Notes: generated by a model from the sequence alone, not told the origin. A stretch of 64,000 nt of DNA from Solirubrobacter deserti (GCF_027587175.1 NZ_JAPCID010000033.1:1-64000), one strand, 5' to 3'; counted from the stretch's first letter, positions 17,948 through 27,937 are shown. Translations and numbers: made by a program.

Positions 17948-17988
17948 ACGGCCCGGGAAATGGGGCCCGGTGCCACTGCGACTCGAAC

Positions 17989-18429
17989 GTGCGCACGATC
18001 GCGTTCTCGGCGGCGTTCCCACTCGACTCGAGCAGTCAGGTACGGCTCGAACAGGTCGACCATGCCTTCGAGGTGTTCGACAACCCCGACAGCTACCGCT
18101 CGTCGTATCCCGACATCGACGGGGTCCCGCTGTTTCTGCCGCTGACGACGGCGGTGGAGCTGCATGGCTTGGCAAGTGACGACGAAGAGCGCCTGGCCAC
18201 CCTCGTAGGGACGCGTAGAACCTGCAGTTGGTACTTTCACGGCGCCGCGATCGTCCACGCGCTCGATCTGGCAGTCGGAAGCGTGTGGTTCGCGGACCAG
18301 TTCGCCGACGAGATCACCGTGAGCGACTTCGGCGATTTCGACACCGTCGTGCGTCGGGAAGGTCTTTGGCAAGCGGCGTCTGGTCGGAGCGTGGACGCGG
18401 TCAAGGCGTGGCTCGATCAGCTTCCATGA
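17989..18429 (+). CDS. Hypothetical protein, 146 residues
   Basis: The frame starts with GTG 17989 and runs 146 residues. It is acidic, with aromatic clusters, and shows no membrane helix. Features include an early VDHAFEVFDNPD-like segment and TCSWYFHGAAIVHALDLAVG in the middle. No family is recognised. The opposite strand is also open here but reads as antisense of the tRNA and low-complexity text, so the plus strand is preferred. It is the first gene after the tRNA, a common place for island cargo. Confidence 0.55.
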   Translation: MRTIAFSAAFPLDSSSQVRLEQVDHAFEVFDNPDSYRSSYPDIDGVPLFLPLTTAVELHGLASDDEERLATLVGTRRTCSWYFHGAAIVHALDLAVGSVWFADQFADEITVSDFGDFDTVVRREGLWQAASGRSVDAVKAWLDQLP

Positions 18430-18597
18430 TCCACGACCGGGCAGCCTCTGCAGCCTCCCGTGCGCCGCGCGTCGCGGTCCGCCGACCGTGGCATTGGCGT
18501 GCGCAGGGCAATCGGCGCGATCTGGCCAGGAACTTGTCACAGCGCCGGTGCGCGGCCAGAACCGCCAGCGACGTCGGCGAGTAGGAGCAGCCCGACG

Positions 18598-19827
18598 ATG
18601 CCCCGCAAGGTCGCCTCGCAGGCCGAGCTCACGGCGTTGATTGCTGCTGGCGAAGGGCTGATCTACAACGCCGACGGCAAGAAGCTGCACGCCATCACCT
18701 GCGAGTGGGTGCGCGGCATGAGCCTGGGGACCACGAAGTACTACCTCGACACCGCCGAGGCACCCGCGTTCACCGCCGCCCGCGGCGCGCGGCCCTGCCC
18801 CGCGTGCCTTCCGCGCGGAACGTCTGCGGCGTCAACGCTCGTGACGCCGACGACGCCACCCAGCGCCACGGCGACCCCTGGCCCCGAGACGATCGCGGAC
18901 GCGACAGGCGAGGACGAGCACTGCGAGTTCGTCATCCGCGACCGTCAGATGACGGCGTGGACCGCTGAGCATGTACCGCTGTCGCCGAGGACGCCCACTG
19001 CCCGGCGAGTCCGCGCCGCGGTGGATCGAGCGCTGCCCGGTCTGGCCGCGGCCGACGGCGAGGTCCTGCACGCGACCTTCGCCGGCGCGAAGCCGATCCA
19101 GCCCGGCCGACGCGTCAGCGACGCCGACGTCGAGAACCTTTTGCTCTACAACTTCGCCGCCCGCAGCTTCGACAACGCCACCGCGCACGGACTGCGTATC
19201 GAGCACGATCCCGCCCCTCCACCGCCGACGCCCTCCGGACACCGCTACCCGATCGCGCTGCGCTACCGGCTCGCCCCCGCCACCGAGCCCTGGACCTACT
19301 GGACGCCCGTGCGCGAACTCGCCGGCTGGGAACCGGTCAGCCTCGGTGCGTTCGCGGGCGAGAAGCGCCTGGTCCAGGTGTGGTGGGCGCTGCGGCGCCA
19401 GGCCCGCCTCATACAGATCGGAAGCCCGCGCACAAAGGGAGAGACCTACGCAGTCATCGCTCGGATCCACCCGCCCACACACCACGGCGGGCGATGGGTC
19501 GCCAACCGCGTGAAGAGCGTCCTCGACGGAATCGTCTGTGGCTTCCAAGCCCAGCGCGACCGCACCACGGTGGCGCAATACGCCCGGAGGATCAACGCTG
19601 ACCTGCAGGTCGGCGTCGACGCCATCACGACCGCGCTGCTCGACGACGAGCATGCCGTCATCGGCGCCGTCGACCGACTGCTCTGCCTGCACGGTCCGCG
19701 AGGCGTCAGGTGGCTACCGGCCGACCATGAACTCGTCGTCGCCGACGTGCGGCCGGCGCCATCGCTCGGCGACCACTGGGCACTATCGGGGGAGATCCAC
19801 ACCGTCACTCCCCGCCCGCAGGCATGA
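18598..19827 (+). CDS. Unknown protein with N-terminal Cys/His motif
   Basis: The 409-residue protein starts at ATG 18598 with GGAG upstream. The first 70 residues hold His31, Cys35, Cys67 and Cys70 (HAITC and CPAC), a likely zinc-binding module. A Pro/Thr-rich linker follows (about 75-100), then a larger folded region to the end with no motif I recognise. The stop overlaps the DUF429 start in ATGA, so the two genes are translationally coupled and may act together. Confidence 0.7.
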   Translation: MPRKVASQAELTALIAAGEGLIYNADGKKLHAITCEWVRGMSLGTTKYYLDTAEAPAFTAARGARPCPACLPRGTSAASTLVTPTTPPSATATPGPETIADATGEDEHCEFVIRDRQMTAWTAEHVPLSPRTPTARRVRAAVDRALPGLAAADGEVLHATFAGAKPIQPGRRVSDADVENLLLYNFAARSFDNATAHGLRIEHDPAPPPPTPSGHRYPIALRYRLAPATEPWTYWTPVRELAGWEPVSLGAFAGEKRLVQVWWALRRQARLIQIGSPRTKGETYAVIARIHPPTHHGGRWVANRVKSVLDGIVCGFQAQRDRTTVAQYARRINADLQVGVDAITTALLDDEHAVIGAVDRLLCLHGPRGVRWLPADHELVVADVRPAPSLGDHWALSGEIHTVTPRPQA

Positions 19828-20666
19828 GCGAACGCGCGGCCGCGATCGGCGTGGACGGCTGCCGCGCCGGCTGGGTCGCCGCCATCGCCTACACCGACGG
19901 CCACGACCCGGCGCCGTCCGCCCCCGTCGCCCGCACCGAACTCCGCCTGTACACGAACGCCGAGGGCGGGCTTCGGCATCTCGTCGAAGAATGCGAAGCC
20001 GCCGGCGCGGGTGCCGGCACCCCGAAGGCCGCGCCGGTGATCCTGGCGGTCGATGTGCCCATGGGTCTCCCACGACGAGCGGGGTTACGAACCTGCGATC
20101 ACGCGGCGCGCGCGACCCTCGGGCAGCGCTGGCCGTGCGTGTTCCCCGCGCCCGACCGTGAGCTGCTCGGCCTCAGCTTCGAGCAGGCCCGCGACGTGGT
20201 GACCGCTCGGCGTGCCGCGGAGCCAACCGCCGGCGCGCATCCGATCATGACCCGTCAGGCGATGGCGATCGCGCCCAAGATCGCCGAGGCCGACGCGCTG
20301 CTGACCGCGGCGCCGGACCGACAGCGCTGGCTTGTCGAAGTCCATCCGGAGCTGTCGTTTCGAGCGCTGGCGCTCGAACTCGGTCACCCGAGCGCAACCA
20401 GCGGTCTGCCGCGCAAGAAGCGCAGCGCAGGCCGGGCACTGCGGCGCGAGCTCATCGCCGCCGTGTTCGACGACGCCCTCACCCAGGCCGACGCCGCACC
20501 ATGGACCGGAACGGTCGTCGGACGCGACGACATCCTCGACGCCTACGCCGGGCTGTGGTCAGCGTTGCGCTACCGGCACGCCAACGGTGTGGCGGGGGAG
20601 AAGCTGGTAATCCTCGGCGATGGCACCCCCGCCGCGCACAAACTGCTCGCACAGATGATCGTCTGA
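19824..20666 (+). CDS. DUF429 protein (predicted RNase H-like nuclease)
   Basis: The 280-residue protein has the DUF429 pattern: VDGCRAGWV at the start, AVDVPMGLP, CDHAARATLGQ, VFPAPDRE, RQAMAIAPKIAEAD, VEVHPELSFRAL, and DDILDAYAGLWSA near the end. This family is predicted to be an RNase H-fold nuclease, with acidic residues in the first, second and last motifs. Its biological role is not established. It is coupled to the upstream zinc-motif protein by a 4-bp overlap. Confidence 0.85.
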   Translation: MSERAAAIGVDGCRAGWVAAIAYTDGHDPAPSAPVARTELRLYTNAEGGLRHLVEECEAAGAGAGTPKAAPVILAVDVPMGLPRRAGLRTCDHAARATLGQRWPCVFPAPDRELLGLSFEQARDVVTARRAAEPTAGAHPIMTRQAMAIAPKIAEADALLTAAPDRQRWLVEVHPELSFRALALELGHPSATSGLPRKKRSAGRALRRELIAAVFDDALTQADAAPWTGTVVGRDDILDAYAGLWSALRYRHANGVAGEKLVILGDGTPAAHKLLAQMIV

Positions 20667-20821
20667 CCCCCTCTCCGTTGTGCCCACCAACGGGGCCTGA
20701 CGTGCGCGCAGCGGCCGGCGGAGCCCTGAGGCAGCCCAGCGAGCCCGCCGCTCGCGGCTGCCCAATGGACCACAGGTGAGCTGCCGACCACACGGGGCGA
20801 GTCGGGCCCTAGGCTCATGCC

Positions 20822-21403
20822 GTGCAAACGCCCCACCGCCTGCCCGATCTATCGGATCTTCCGCAGACCAACCTCATGGCCTTGGCCTTGGCGCAGAAGT
20901 GGGAGGCCGATCGGTACGCCGACCCAACGAACCTGCAGCTCGTCACCGTGGCGCGACAGCTCGACAAGGCCGTCCGCGACTACGAGTGGGCGCGCACGTC
21001 CTTCGACCAGCACGACGCGATGTGGGACGGGGTCGGGCCCGCCATCCGCCCGCGCAACCGCGGCATCACGGTGCCCCTGTTCCAGGCCATCGGACACTGC
21101 GAAGACCTCGTGGCCGCGCTCGACAGAATCCTTCGCATCCTCCGCGGTCTGCGCGCGTCCCCGGAGCTTGCGGCAATCGCCGATCTCCCGCTGCCATCAG
21201 CCGAGGCAGCGGCGACCGTTCGCCAGGTACGAAACCGGATCGCGCATGGCGACGAAGACATCGCCGACGGCAAGGCCGGCGTGGTCGCCACGCTCCGCCC
21301 CGACCCGGACGGCATGCAGATCGGGGATCACCGACTCAGCTTCGATGAGCTGGCGCAGTGGCTCCGGATGCTCTCGGCCTACGTGAATGCCGCGATCCCG
21401 TGA
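20822..21403 (+). CDS. HEPN-like protein with RNxxxH motif
   Basis: The 193-residue protein is mainly helical. Near the C-terminus it carries Arg137-Asn138-x3-His142 (RNRIAHGDED), the catalytic motif of many HEPN ribonucleases. The RNxxxH sits at a helix end, as in HEPN proteins. No antitoxin nucleotidyltransferase (MNT) gene is adjacent, so toxin-antitoxin function is not shown. The start is GTG 20822. It could be an RNase toxin, a defence effector or a non-catalytic HEPN protein. Confidence 0.6.
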   Translation: MQTPHRLPDLSDLPQTNLMALALAQKWEADRYADPTNLQLVTVARQLDKAVRDYEWARTSFDQHDAMWDGVGPAIRPRNRGITVPLFQAIGHCEDLVAALDRILRILRGLRASPELAAIADLPLPSAEAAATVRQVRNRIAHGDEDIADGKAGVVATLRPDPDGMQIGDHRLSFDELAQWLRMLSAYVNAAIP

Positions 21404-21634
21404 CGCCCGCCGGCGAGCCGCCGGCGGGGTTGCCGGAATCTGCTGTTATCGCGCGCGCCGGCCGGCGGTCGCGCCGCGACCGACGTCGGGGCGGGCGCTG
21501 CCGTTCCTGCCTCGACCGAACCGTGCCTGGGCCGTCGGACCGGTCGCGAGCATCACTCCTCGTCGGGCTCATCTCGCAGATCCTCCAGAGCGTCGCCTGG
21601 TCCGGTGCGGGCGGCGGGACGGACACGCGAGCAC

Positions 21635-22825
21635 CTACTCGGCCGGGAAGCGGGCGCTGACCCCGAGCACGTCCGCGACTGCGCGCGTGGCCGACTGCTC
21701 GGTCTGGTCGCCGTCAGCCGACACCGAGATGCGGCGCCACGGGAAGAAGTCCTCGGGAACCGGGTGATCCGCGTTCGGGTTCGTCCACAGCGTCGGCTCG
21801 ACGTCCGCGACGGCAGTCGGGCTCAGGTTCGTCGCCGTGATGATCCCCGACAGGCGGCGGGACCGGTCAGGGGCGCCGTGTCCCCACACGCCTCCCGGCC
21901 CCACAAGCGCGTCCATGATGTCGGTGTCGGTGACGAAGTCTCCCGCGCAGAGGACGGCGATGACGTACGGCAGGTCGTCGAGCTCGTAGCGGTGCTTGAG
22001 CTTGCGGTGCAGCGCGGCGGCGAGGAGGACATCGTCGTTGAGCGTCCGCGGGCCGTCGAACTCGATGCGACGCTCGCCTTCGATCACGTGGCGGTAGTTG
22101 TCGGGCCCTTCGACAATGGACCCGATCACACCGAGGTCGGGGCGTCCGCGAAGATCAGGCTGCCATCCGGTGGCGACGAGGTCGACCGTCCAGCCATCGA
22201 CCTCGATGCGACGGGCGGCCGCCTCCCCGTCTGCCGCGACACGCGCGATCTCCTCATCTGGGTCCATGGTCCGCAGCCACCCGTCGATCCGGCGGATCAG
22301 CCGCTTCCCGGGCGTGTCAGGTCCGACGGCGCGCACGTTGACGTGGAGGAGGAAGTCGCGCACGGTGATGCGCTCGATCGCGTCGTAGAGCTGTTGGAGC
22401 CGTGGTCGAGCGGTCGGGTCCACCACGTCGTCGCCGAGCGCGACGGTGACCTCCACGAAGCAGCGGGCGTCGGCGCGTCGCAGGAGAAGATCGGGCCGCA
22501 TGTGGCCTGGGTCCTCGCGGCCGATGTCGCAGTCGACCTCGTCATAGCCGCCGCGGAGCGCCAGCTCGTGCTGGTAGAGCTCGTGGAAGGCGCCGAGGTG
22601 GTCGTCGCACCGCTCGCTCGTGAAGCGTGGCCGGATCGACTTCTGAGCGTCGGCGTGCAGCCCGTCGAACCACCGATCCATCAGTGCCCGGACGGGCACC
22701 ACCCACGGCTCCGGCCGACGGTCCAGGCGGGCGTAATCCGACATCTTCGCCGGCAAGCCCGCGCCCCGGACTCGAACCCCGGATTGGAAGAGCGACGCGG
22801 TGGGTGTAGCGGCCGACGACGGCAT
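21635..22825 (-). CDS. Unknown protein with possible degenerate PD-(D/E)XK fold
   Basis: The 396-residue protein starts at ATG 22825, with TACCCT (22832-22837) 6 nt upstream, so the mRNA is probably leaderless. The middle has RPDLLLRRADARCFVEVTVA, which looks like the PD...E-x-T/K core of a nuclease fold, but the final lysine is replaced by threonine. Activity is therefore doubtful. The region around residues 280-360 has regular helices and strands. No named family is recognised. It is on the same strand as the next three genes. Confidence 0.65.
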   Translation of the reverse strand: MPSSAATPTASLFQSGVRVRGAGLPAKMSDYARLDRRPEPWVVPVRALMDRWFDGLHADAQKSIRPRFTSERCDDHLGAFHELYQHELALRGGYDEVDCDIGREDPGHMRPDLLLRRADARCFVEVTVALGDDVVDPTARPRLQQLYDAIERITVRDFLLHVNVRAVGPDTPGKRLIRRIDGWLRTMDPDEEIARVAADGEAAARRIEVDGWTVDLVATGWQPDLRGRPDLGVIGSIVEGPDNYRHVIEGERRIEFDGPRTLNDDVLLAAALHRKLKHRYELDDLPYVIAVLCAGDFVTDTDIMDALVGPGGVWGHGAPDRSRRLSGIITATNLSPTAVADVEPTLWTNPNADHPVPEDFFPWRRISVSADGDQTEQSATRAVADVLGVSARFPAE

Positions 22826-22954
22826 GTCCCAAGGGTAGGCCGCGGTCCGGTCGGCGCGGTGGCGCCTTAGCGCGTTCGCCCGAATAGCGGTACACCGCGG
22901 CATCGCGCGTCGCCCCGTGCGTCCCCAGGCGATCAGGCGTGACGGGCTGCCCGC

Positions 22955-23560
22955 CTAGTCCGGAGGGGTCAGCCAGTGCTTGGTCCAGATCGAGTAGTTC
23001 CACTCGTCGAGGACCTTCAGGAGCGTGTGCCCGAAGGTGTCCTCGTGGACCGACGTCGTGCACTGCTCGATCGCGTACTGCATGAAGAGCAGGTAGTACT
23101 CCGGCGGCGCCCCGTCGTCGCGCCACTTCCACCCGATGTACGCGATTGCGATTCTGCGGTCCCACATCGGGAAGAACCGCGGATGCAGCACGGACAGCGC
23201 CTTGGCGGCGCCGACCTGCCCGACGACCGCCTTGAACGCCGCGTAAATCTCCTTGACCGTGTCGTGCTCGTCGTCTGCCAGTGTCGCGATGTGCCGGTTG
23301 GTGAACCCCGTGCGCGCGGCGGCGGTGTCTTCGAGGACGCACATGATGTCCGTCGGCGTGGTCTTCGGGCCCTTCGGCGACCAGATGCGCAGCAGGGCGT
23401 GGATCGCTTCGCCGGCTGTGAACGTGTCGCCCGCCAGCAGTTCGCGGGTCAGCCGGTGCGCGTACTCGGTCGGCTCCTTCTCCGTGTAGACCCCGTGCGC
23501 GTGATGCAGCTCGTCGGCGGTCGGGTGGTGAAGGGGGAGCGCTTTGGGCAACCGGGGCAA
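22955..23560 (-). CDS. Hypothetical protein, 201 residues
   Basis: The helical protein contains HPRFFPMWDRRIAIAYIGW in its middle, resembling small helical proteins of unknown function in which the text is 'P-x-x-FP-x-WD-x-x-I'. Charged helices fill the first 100 residues; there is no signal peptide or membrane helix. The ATG at 23560 is 10 bp from the stop of the DUF4238 gene, so they probably form one transcript. I cannot assign a function. Confidence 0.7.
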   Translation of the reverse strand: MPRLPKALPLHHPTADELHHAHGVYTEKEPTEYAHRLTRELLAGDTFTAGEAIHALLRIWSPKGPKTTPTDIMCVLEDTAAARTGFTNRHIATLADDEHDTVKEIYAAFKAVVGQVGAAKALSVLHPRFFPMWDRRIAIAYIGWKWRDDGAPPEYYLLFMQYAIEQCTTSVHEDTFGHTLLKVLDEWNYSIWTKHWLTPPD

Positions 23561-23569
23561 CGTCGTCGG

Positions 23570-24622
23570 CTACGCGGGCCGCGGGCCGGAGTAGTGGACC
23601 TTCGGGGCGACCGGCGCGGGGACCGATTCAGAGTCGGCCTGCACCTTCGCGTGGAGGCCGGCGACGACGCTGGTGGTCGTCCCGAAGATCTTCTGGGCGG
23701 CCCAACCGTACGTGCGCAGGTTGATCGCGTCGACCGTCGCGGTGTCGGCGGATGCGACGGCGTAGCGGCTGCCGCCTGGGGTCAGTTTGAGGCAGGCGCC
23801 GGGCGCGAGCGGGACCGTCGTCTCCGCGGTCGCCGAGCTCGCCCACATGTTGCCGCGCGTCGCCGGAAGGTTGGGGTCCCACATCGCCATGCCCCGGTCG
23901 TTCTCGATGAACTCCTCGTCGGTCGTCAGCACCGTCCAGTCGAGCGCCGCGACGGTCAGTGCGATCTGGCTGACGTTGAGCGACAGGGATTGGAACGCCG
24001 CCTCGGGCGTCGTCTGCACCGGTCCGTCGGGGTCGGGCATCTTCTTCTTCTGCGCCTCGGCGAACGAGCGGATCTCCTTGTCGCCGGCGGTGGGGTTGAT
24101 CGTCCGCCGGTACGCAGCGGCGACCGCCTCGAAGTCGTCGAGCTTCGCGCGGCGCGAGCGCAGGAACTCCCGAGCGGCGAACTCGGCCAGGCGGCGATGG
24201 TCGGCGAGGCCGGGAGGCGTGCGCCCCTGCTGGAGAGCAAGGAAGAACGCGATCGTCCACCGGTCCTCGTCGGCGATCGACTGGGGCGCCGTCCCGAGGC
24301 GCTTGATCGGGTCCGCGGCATGCCCCTCGATGATGGACATGAACGTCTCGATCTTGCGGTCGAGCACGCCGTCGTCGTCGTGCAACGAGTAGAGCTCGCC
24401 CACGAACGCGACGTTGTCCGGCTTCGTCGTCTCCGTGCGGCCGGTGGCGACGGTCAGGACGGCGAGCCTGCCCTCCCGCTTCTGCGGCGTCGCCCACCGG
24501 GCGAGCAGGAAGCTCGGGACGTAGTGGTGGCGTTGCGCCTTGGTCTGGGACAGCGGCGTGCCCGACTCGACGAGTTTGCGGAGGTGACGGACGAAGGCGG
24601 GCTCGGGGGACTGGTTGGCCAC
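23570..24622 (-). CDS. DUF4238 protein
   Basis: The 350-residue protein has the DUF4238 hallmark RHHYVPSFLLARWA near residues 32-45, followed by VAFVGELYSLHDDDG and a helical region. Near residue 230, DWTVLTTDEEFIENDRG is typical for the family's second half. Members are widespread in bacteria and often lie in accessory regions and defence islands, but their activity is not established. The gene lies between the DUF3644 gene and the 201-residue gene on the same strand. Confidence 0.85.
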   Translation of the reverse strand: MANQSPEPAFVRHLRKLVESGTPLSQTKAQRHHYVPSFLLARWATPQKREGRLAVLTVATGRTETTKPDNVAFVGELYSLHDDDGVLDRKIETFMSIIEGHAADPIKRLGTAPQSIADEDRWTIAFFLALQQGRTPPGLADHRRLAEFAAREFLRSRRAKLDDFEAVAAAYRRTINPTAGDKEIRSFAEAQKKKMPDPDGPVQTTPEAAFQSLSLNVSQIALTVAALDWTVLTTDEEFIENDRGMAMWDPNLPATRGNMWASSATAETTVPLAPGACLKLTPGGSRYAVASADTATVDAINLRTYGWAAQKIFGTTTSVVAGLHAKVQADSESVPAPVAPKVHYSGPRPA

Positions 24623-24661
24623 GTCGCAGAGCGTAGGACGGACGCGACCGAGCTGGGCGGT

Positions 24662-25716
24662 TCAGGCGGCGGCGGTCGCCACGACGGGCTCGGGCGCGTG
24701 CCCGGTCACCGCCTCGAAGATGGCCATGTCGCGAAGATCGCGCACGAGCTTGCGCACCCATGCATCGGTGTAGAGGTAGTCGCGGTGCGGCTCGTCGTAG
24801 ACGCAGTAGCGCGTCTCGGTCACCGCTGGCCGGGCGGTGCCGGATGGCGGCCGTACCCTAAAGTGCCGCCATGCCGGCGTGTGGTGGCGGTGGGTCGTGA
24901 AGACCATCCCGAGCTCGGCCTGTACAAGAGCTGCGACGTCACTGGCCTTGTGCTTTCCCTTGTTCTGGACGGCACCTCCTTATTGCGCACGATCGTCTGC
25001 ACCGTGTCGCGCGCCCCGCGCTGCGCATCGGTCATCTCGTCCTCGCGCAGGAAGCGCATGACGACGTCGCTCTCCGCCTTCGGGCCAGTCTGCGGGAGCA
25101 GGTAGACGCGGAAGTCGTAGCGCCAGTCGCCCTGCACGGCCTCCGGTAGCGCCGCGTCGTGCTCGCGGATGAACGACGTCACCCGCTTTGGCAACTTGCG
25201 GTGCGTCGCCTTGAGCGTCGCGACGGCGTCGGGGGTCAGGCTCGACATGAACACCGGGAAGCGCAGGCTGTCGGCCAGCCCCTCCTCGCCTCCGAACCAG
25301 TCCACGAGCGACTCCTCGAAGTTCAGGACGAGCGCCTGGCTCTTGCCCGCGATCGCCGTCGCGAGTTGCTCCTCGTAGCGGTGCTCGATCTTGTTGCGCA
25401 GCTTGATGAAGAACTGGACGTTGCAGCGGACGGGGTTGGCCGGGTCCGGGAACGCCTCGCGGATGCACCGCGCGAGCTCCCACACCTTGATCTCGCTGTC
25501 GACGCGCTCGAAGTGGCCGTTGGGCTTGCGATAGCGGATGTCGACGCCGTCGCGCGCGAAGCGCGCGTGGAGCATGTGCAGCCACGACAGGTGCATGTGG
25601 ACCACGAAGCCCTCCAGGCTCCGTTCTGCTGCCGTCCGGTTGTAGAGGTCGACGGCCAAGAGGGCCTCCCGGCGACCGGCCTGCTGAGTGTGCCACCACT
25701 TCGAGCGAGCAGGCAT
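24662..25716 (-). pseudogene. DUF3644 family gene interrupted by a one-base frameshift
   Basis: The N-terminal part (25716 down to about 24972) reads as DUF3644: WHTQQAGRREALLAVDLYN, SWLHMLHARFARDGVD, and a HEPN-like RNKIEHR. In the original frame the sequence then degenerates after IVRNKEVP. In the next frame it continues convincingly as NKGKHKASDVAALVQAELGM, then AWRHFRVRPPSGT and YCVYDEPHRDYLYTDAWVRK, to the stop at 24662. Adding one C to the run at 24971-24973 restores a 351-residue protein of normal length. Either the gene is recently broken or the base was lost in sequencing. Confidence 0.8.
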
Positions 25717-26276
25717 GTGCGGAGAGTAGATATCGCTCCGGCGGCCTACGCCCGCGTAGATAGCTGAGAACGCCGCGCTGCAGGGGGGTGAACCGGTTGC
25801 GGGTGCCACCGTACGCCGAGAGTCGCCGGGCGCAGTCAGGCCGTCGACGGTGCATCGCCACGCCTTCCGGAACGTTGGACGACGAGTGATCACGACATGG
25901 CGCTCGGCGGCCTGATCGCCGCGGCCGCCGTGCTCGTCGCACGTGCCGTCGCCAACTCGTCGGTGGTCCCGCGTGTTGCTCGGGGGTCACCGACGTCCAA
26001 CTGGGGCGTGGAGAACCCCACAAGTTGCAAGCCCGTCGCGCCTGGCGCGACGTTGGGTGCAGTTCGCCGCCCGGTTGAACCCCACGTGGGTCTTCCGGAT
26101 AAGGACCGCCCGGAACGGCCGGTATCGCCGGAATATCCCGGATAGGCAGATCCCGCTGTTGTAGATTCGCTGCTAGGGCGTCGATTACGAACCTGGAACC
26201 GAGCCCCAAAGGCTGATCGCGGCGGTCGACCGCGCCGGGACCTCAGGTCAGTAGGCAGATCACCGGCGTGCGCCGT
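25717..26276. other. 560-bp gap beside the recombinase gene, no supported gene
   Basis: No convincing gene is seen. A 17-bp near-perfect palindrome, GTCGCGCC-T-GGCGCGAC, lies at 26035-26051. An 82-codon plus-strand frame (25897-26145) lacks a ribosome site and coding character. Because it adjoins the 3' end of the recombinase gene, this is a place to look for a phage-type attachment site; I found no clear tRNA copy in it. Confidence 0.5.
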
Positions 26277-27824
26277 TCATCGCTCGCCGTCCATAAGGTC
26301 ACGGAGGGCGCCGTCGACCGCGTCAGGCTGCTCCGTCGTCCGCCGCCGCCGGCGAGTGCGGCCGTTCAGCAGTTCGCCGATGTCGTCGAGATCGCCGCCG
26401 AGTACCTGCTCGAGGGTCTCGACGGCGTCACCGCTCATGTCCAGGACCTGCTGGTAGACGCTGAGCGTGAGCTTGGCGTCGGTGTGGCCGAGCAGGTACA
26501 TCGCGCGACGCGGGGCGACGCCGCACTCGGCGAGGATCGACGCGAACGTGCGCCGCAGCGTATGCGGCGTGACCTTGGGCATCGGCGTCTGCCGGCGCGC
26601 GCGCAGCAACTCTGTAGCCAGCGCGACCGTCGGCGCGAGCACGTGATGGGCGACATTGCCCGGTGTCTGCGGCGTGCCCTTGCGGGTCGAGAACGCGGCG
26701 GTGCGCAGCCCGGACGATCTCGTCTCGCGCGCGCCCGCGCTCGCGCGAGAGTCGAGGAGGATGTCGCGCAGCGCGGGGACCATCGGGATGATCCGCTCGC
26801 CCGCGAACGTCTTCGTCTGTGGGCCGGTCTCATCCTCGTCTCGCGGCGGGATCAGGATCCGGCCGCCGGCGAGATCGAGGCGGTCCTCGGGCAGCCCGCA
26901 CAGCTCGGAGATGCGCGGGCCGGCGAGCACGAGCGCGCCGACGATCGCGCGCCGCTGGCGACGGTGACCGGTGCGCGGGTCGTTCCACACCTGTCCGCGA
27001 CGGACTTTGCCGATCAGGACATCAGAGACGCCGAGCTCGCGTGCGAGCTTGACGGCGCTCTTGTCGGACTGGCGGATGTAGTCGACCTTGTCCCAGTCGA
27101 GCACGCCGCCTCGGCCGTCGAGCTGGTGGGCCGCTTCGAGCAGCGCGGCGATGTGGTGCGGCTCGAGGAACGACCTCGCGGCCGGCGGGGCCTTCAAGTA
27201 GACGTCGCGTTCGGCGGCGGGGTTGCGAAGGACGTGCTTGGGATAGCGCCGACGGGCGTCCTTAAGCACCATGCGCACGGCCGCGATCGCCTTGTTGATC
27301 GACCCGTTCGACAGCGGCCGCCGGCGGCGCTCGTAGGTTCGCCCGTCGGGCATCGTGACCGTCTGCATCAGCGGGTGCCCCGCGGCCGCCGCATCGCGGA
27401 TCGCGTCACGTTCGGCGAGCATGGCCTGCACGAAGTCCTCGATCACGACCTCGTCGATGCGGTCGACGCTGCGCGGGCCGAAGTGGTCCATGCCCGTGCT
27501 CAGCCGCCACAACAGATCGCTGTGGGTCTTGGCCCCGACGCGGCGGCGCTTGCGCTCCAGCCACTCAGACGCGAACACCTGGAAGTTCGGCGGCTCGCCA
27601 GGCGTGGCGGCGGTCGGCTCGTGGTCGGGCGGTGCCCACTCGCCGCGCTCGATCATCCGCGCGATGTGCTCACGCTCCGCCTGGACACGATCCTCCGTCC
27701 AGCCCTCCCACGACCCGCCAAGCGGGACGAACACGCGCTCGCCCTGGAAGGTCACGCGCAGCGCGAAGCTCGTTCCGCGGCCCGTGGGCTTGCGGATGAC
27801 GGTGCCGACGGCGGGCCTGGCCAC
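26277..27824 (-). CDS. Tyrosine recombinase (integrase) with internal helix-turn-helix insert
   Basis: The 515-residue protein is a phage/ICE-type integrase. The catalytic residues are visible: Arg in AGPRISELCG, the HTLRR box, and GHTDAKLTLSVYQQ with the nucleophile tyrosine. The N-terminal part has an arm-binding-like region and a SAM-like core-binding domain. Unusually, between the core-binding domain and the first catalytic arginine there is an insert of about 40 residues that reads as a helix-turn-helix (SAVKLARELGVSDVLIGKV). GTG 27824 is chosen because TAGTCT (27832-27837) lies 7 nt upstream, a leaderless layout. The likely excisionase gene lies upstream on the same strand. Confidence 0.9.
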   Translation of the reverse strand: MARPAVGTVIRKPTGRGTSFALRVTFQGERVFVPLGGSWEGWTEDRVQAEREHIARMIERGEWAPPDHEPTAATPGEPPNFQVFASEWLERKRRRVGAKTHSDLLWRLSTGMDHFGPRSVDRIDEVVIEDFVQAMLAERDAIRDAAAAGHPLMQTVTMPDGRTYERRRRPLSNGSINKAIAAVRMVLKDARRRYPKHVLRNPAAERDVYLKAPPAARSFLEPHHIAALLEAAHQLDGRGGVLDWDKVDYIRQSDKSAVKLARELGVSDVLIGKVRRGQVWNDPRTGHRRQRRAIVGALVLAGPRISELCGLPEDRLDLAGGRILIPPRDEDETGPQTKTFAGERIIPMVPALRDILLDSRASAGARETRSSGLRTAAFSTRKGTPQTPGNVAHHVLAPTVALATELLRARRQTPMPKVTPHTLRRTFASILAECGVAPRRAMYLLGHTDAKLTLSVYQQVLDMSGDAVETLEQVLGGDLDDIGELLNGRTRRRRRTTEQPDAVDGALRDLMDGER

Positions 27825-27937
27825 GTTATGGAGACTAGCTCCGGGCGCGATCGCGGTCACCGGGGAACCAACCCGTTGGTGGAGCGGCTCGCGGAAACAG
27901 CGGGAGTCTCTCGGTGAGCCATTGTCTGGAGCCGCCC

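Noticed and set aside
17754-18690. Minus-strand frames containing GIRTRDLPL-like text
   Set aside because: This is the usual false translation of an antisense tRNA; the tRNA-Thr explains it.
22765-22790. T-arm-like sequence on the minus strand
   Set aside because: Stem pairing is incomplete and no acceptor or anticodon arm is nearby; it lies in the coding region of the 396-residue gene.
22976-25105. 709-codon plus-strand frame
   Set aside because: Antisense to the DUF4238, DUF3644 and 201-residue genes; composition is Arg/Gly/Asp-rich noise without motifs.
25897-26145. 82-codon plus-strand frame beside the integrase
   Set aside because: No ribosome site, poor composition, no motif.
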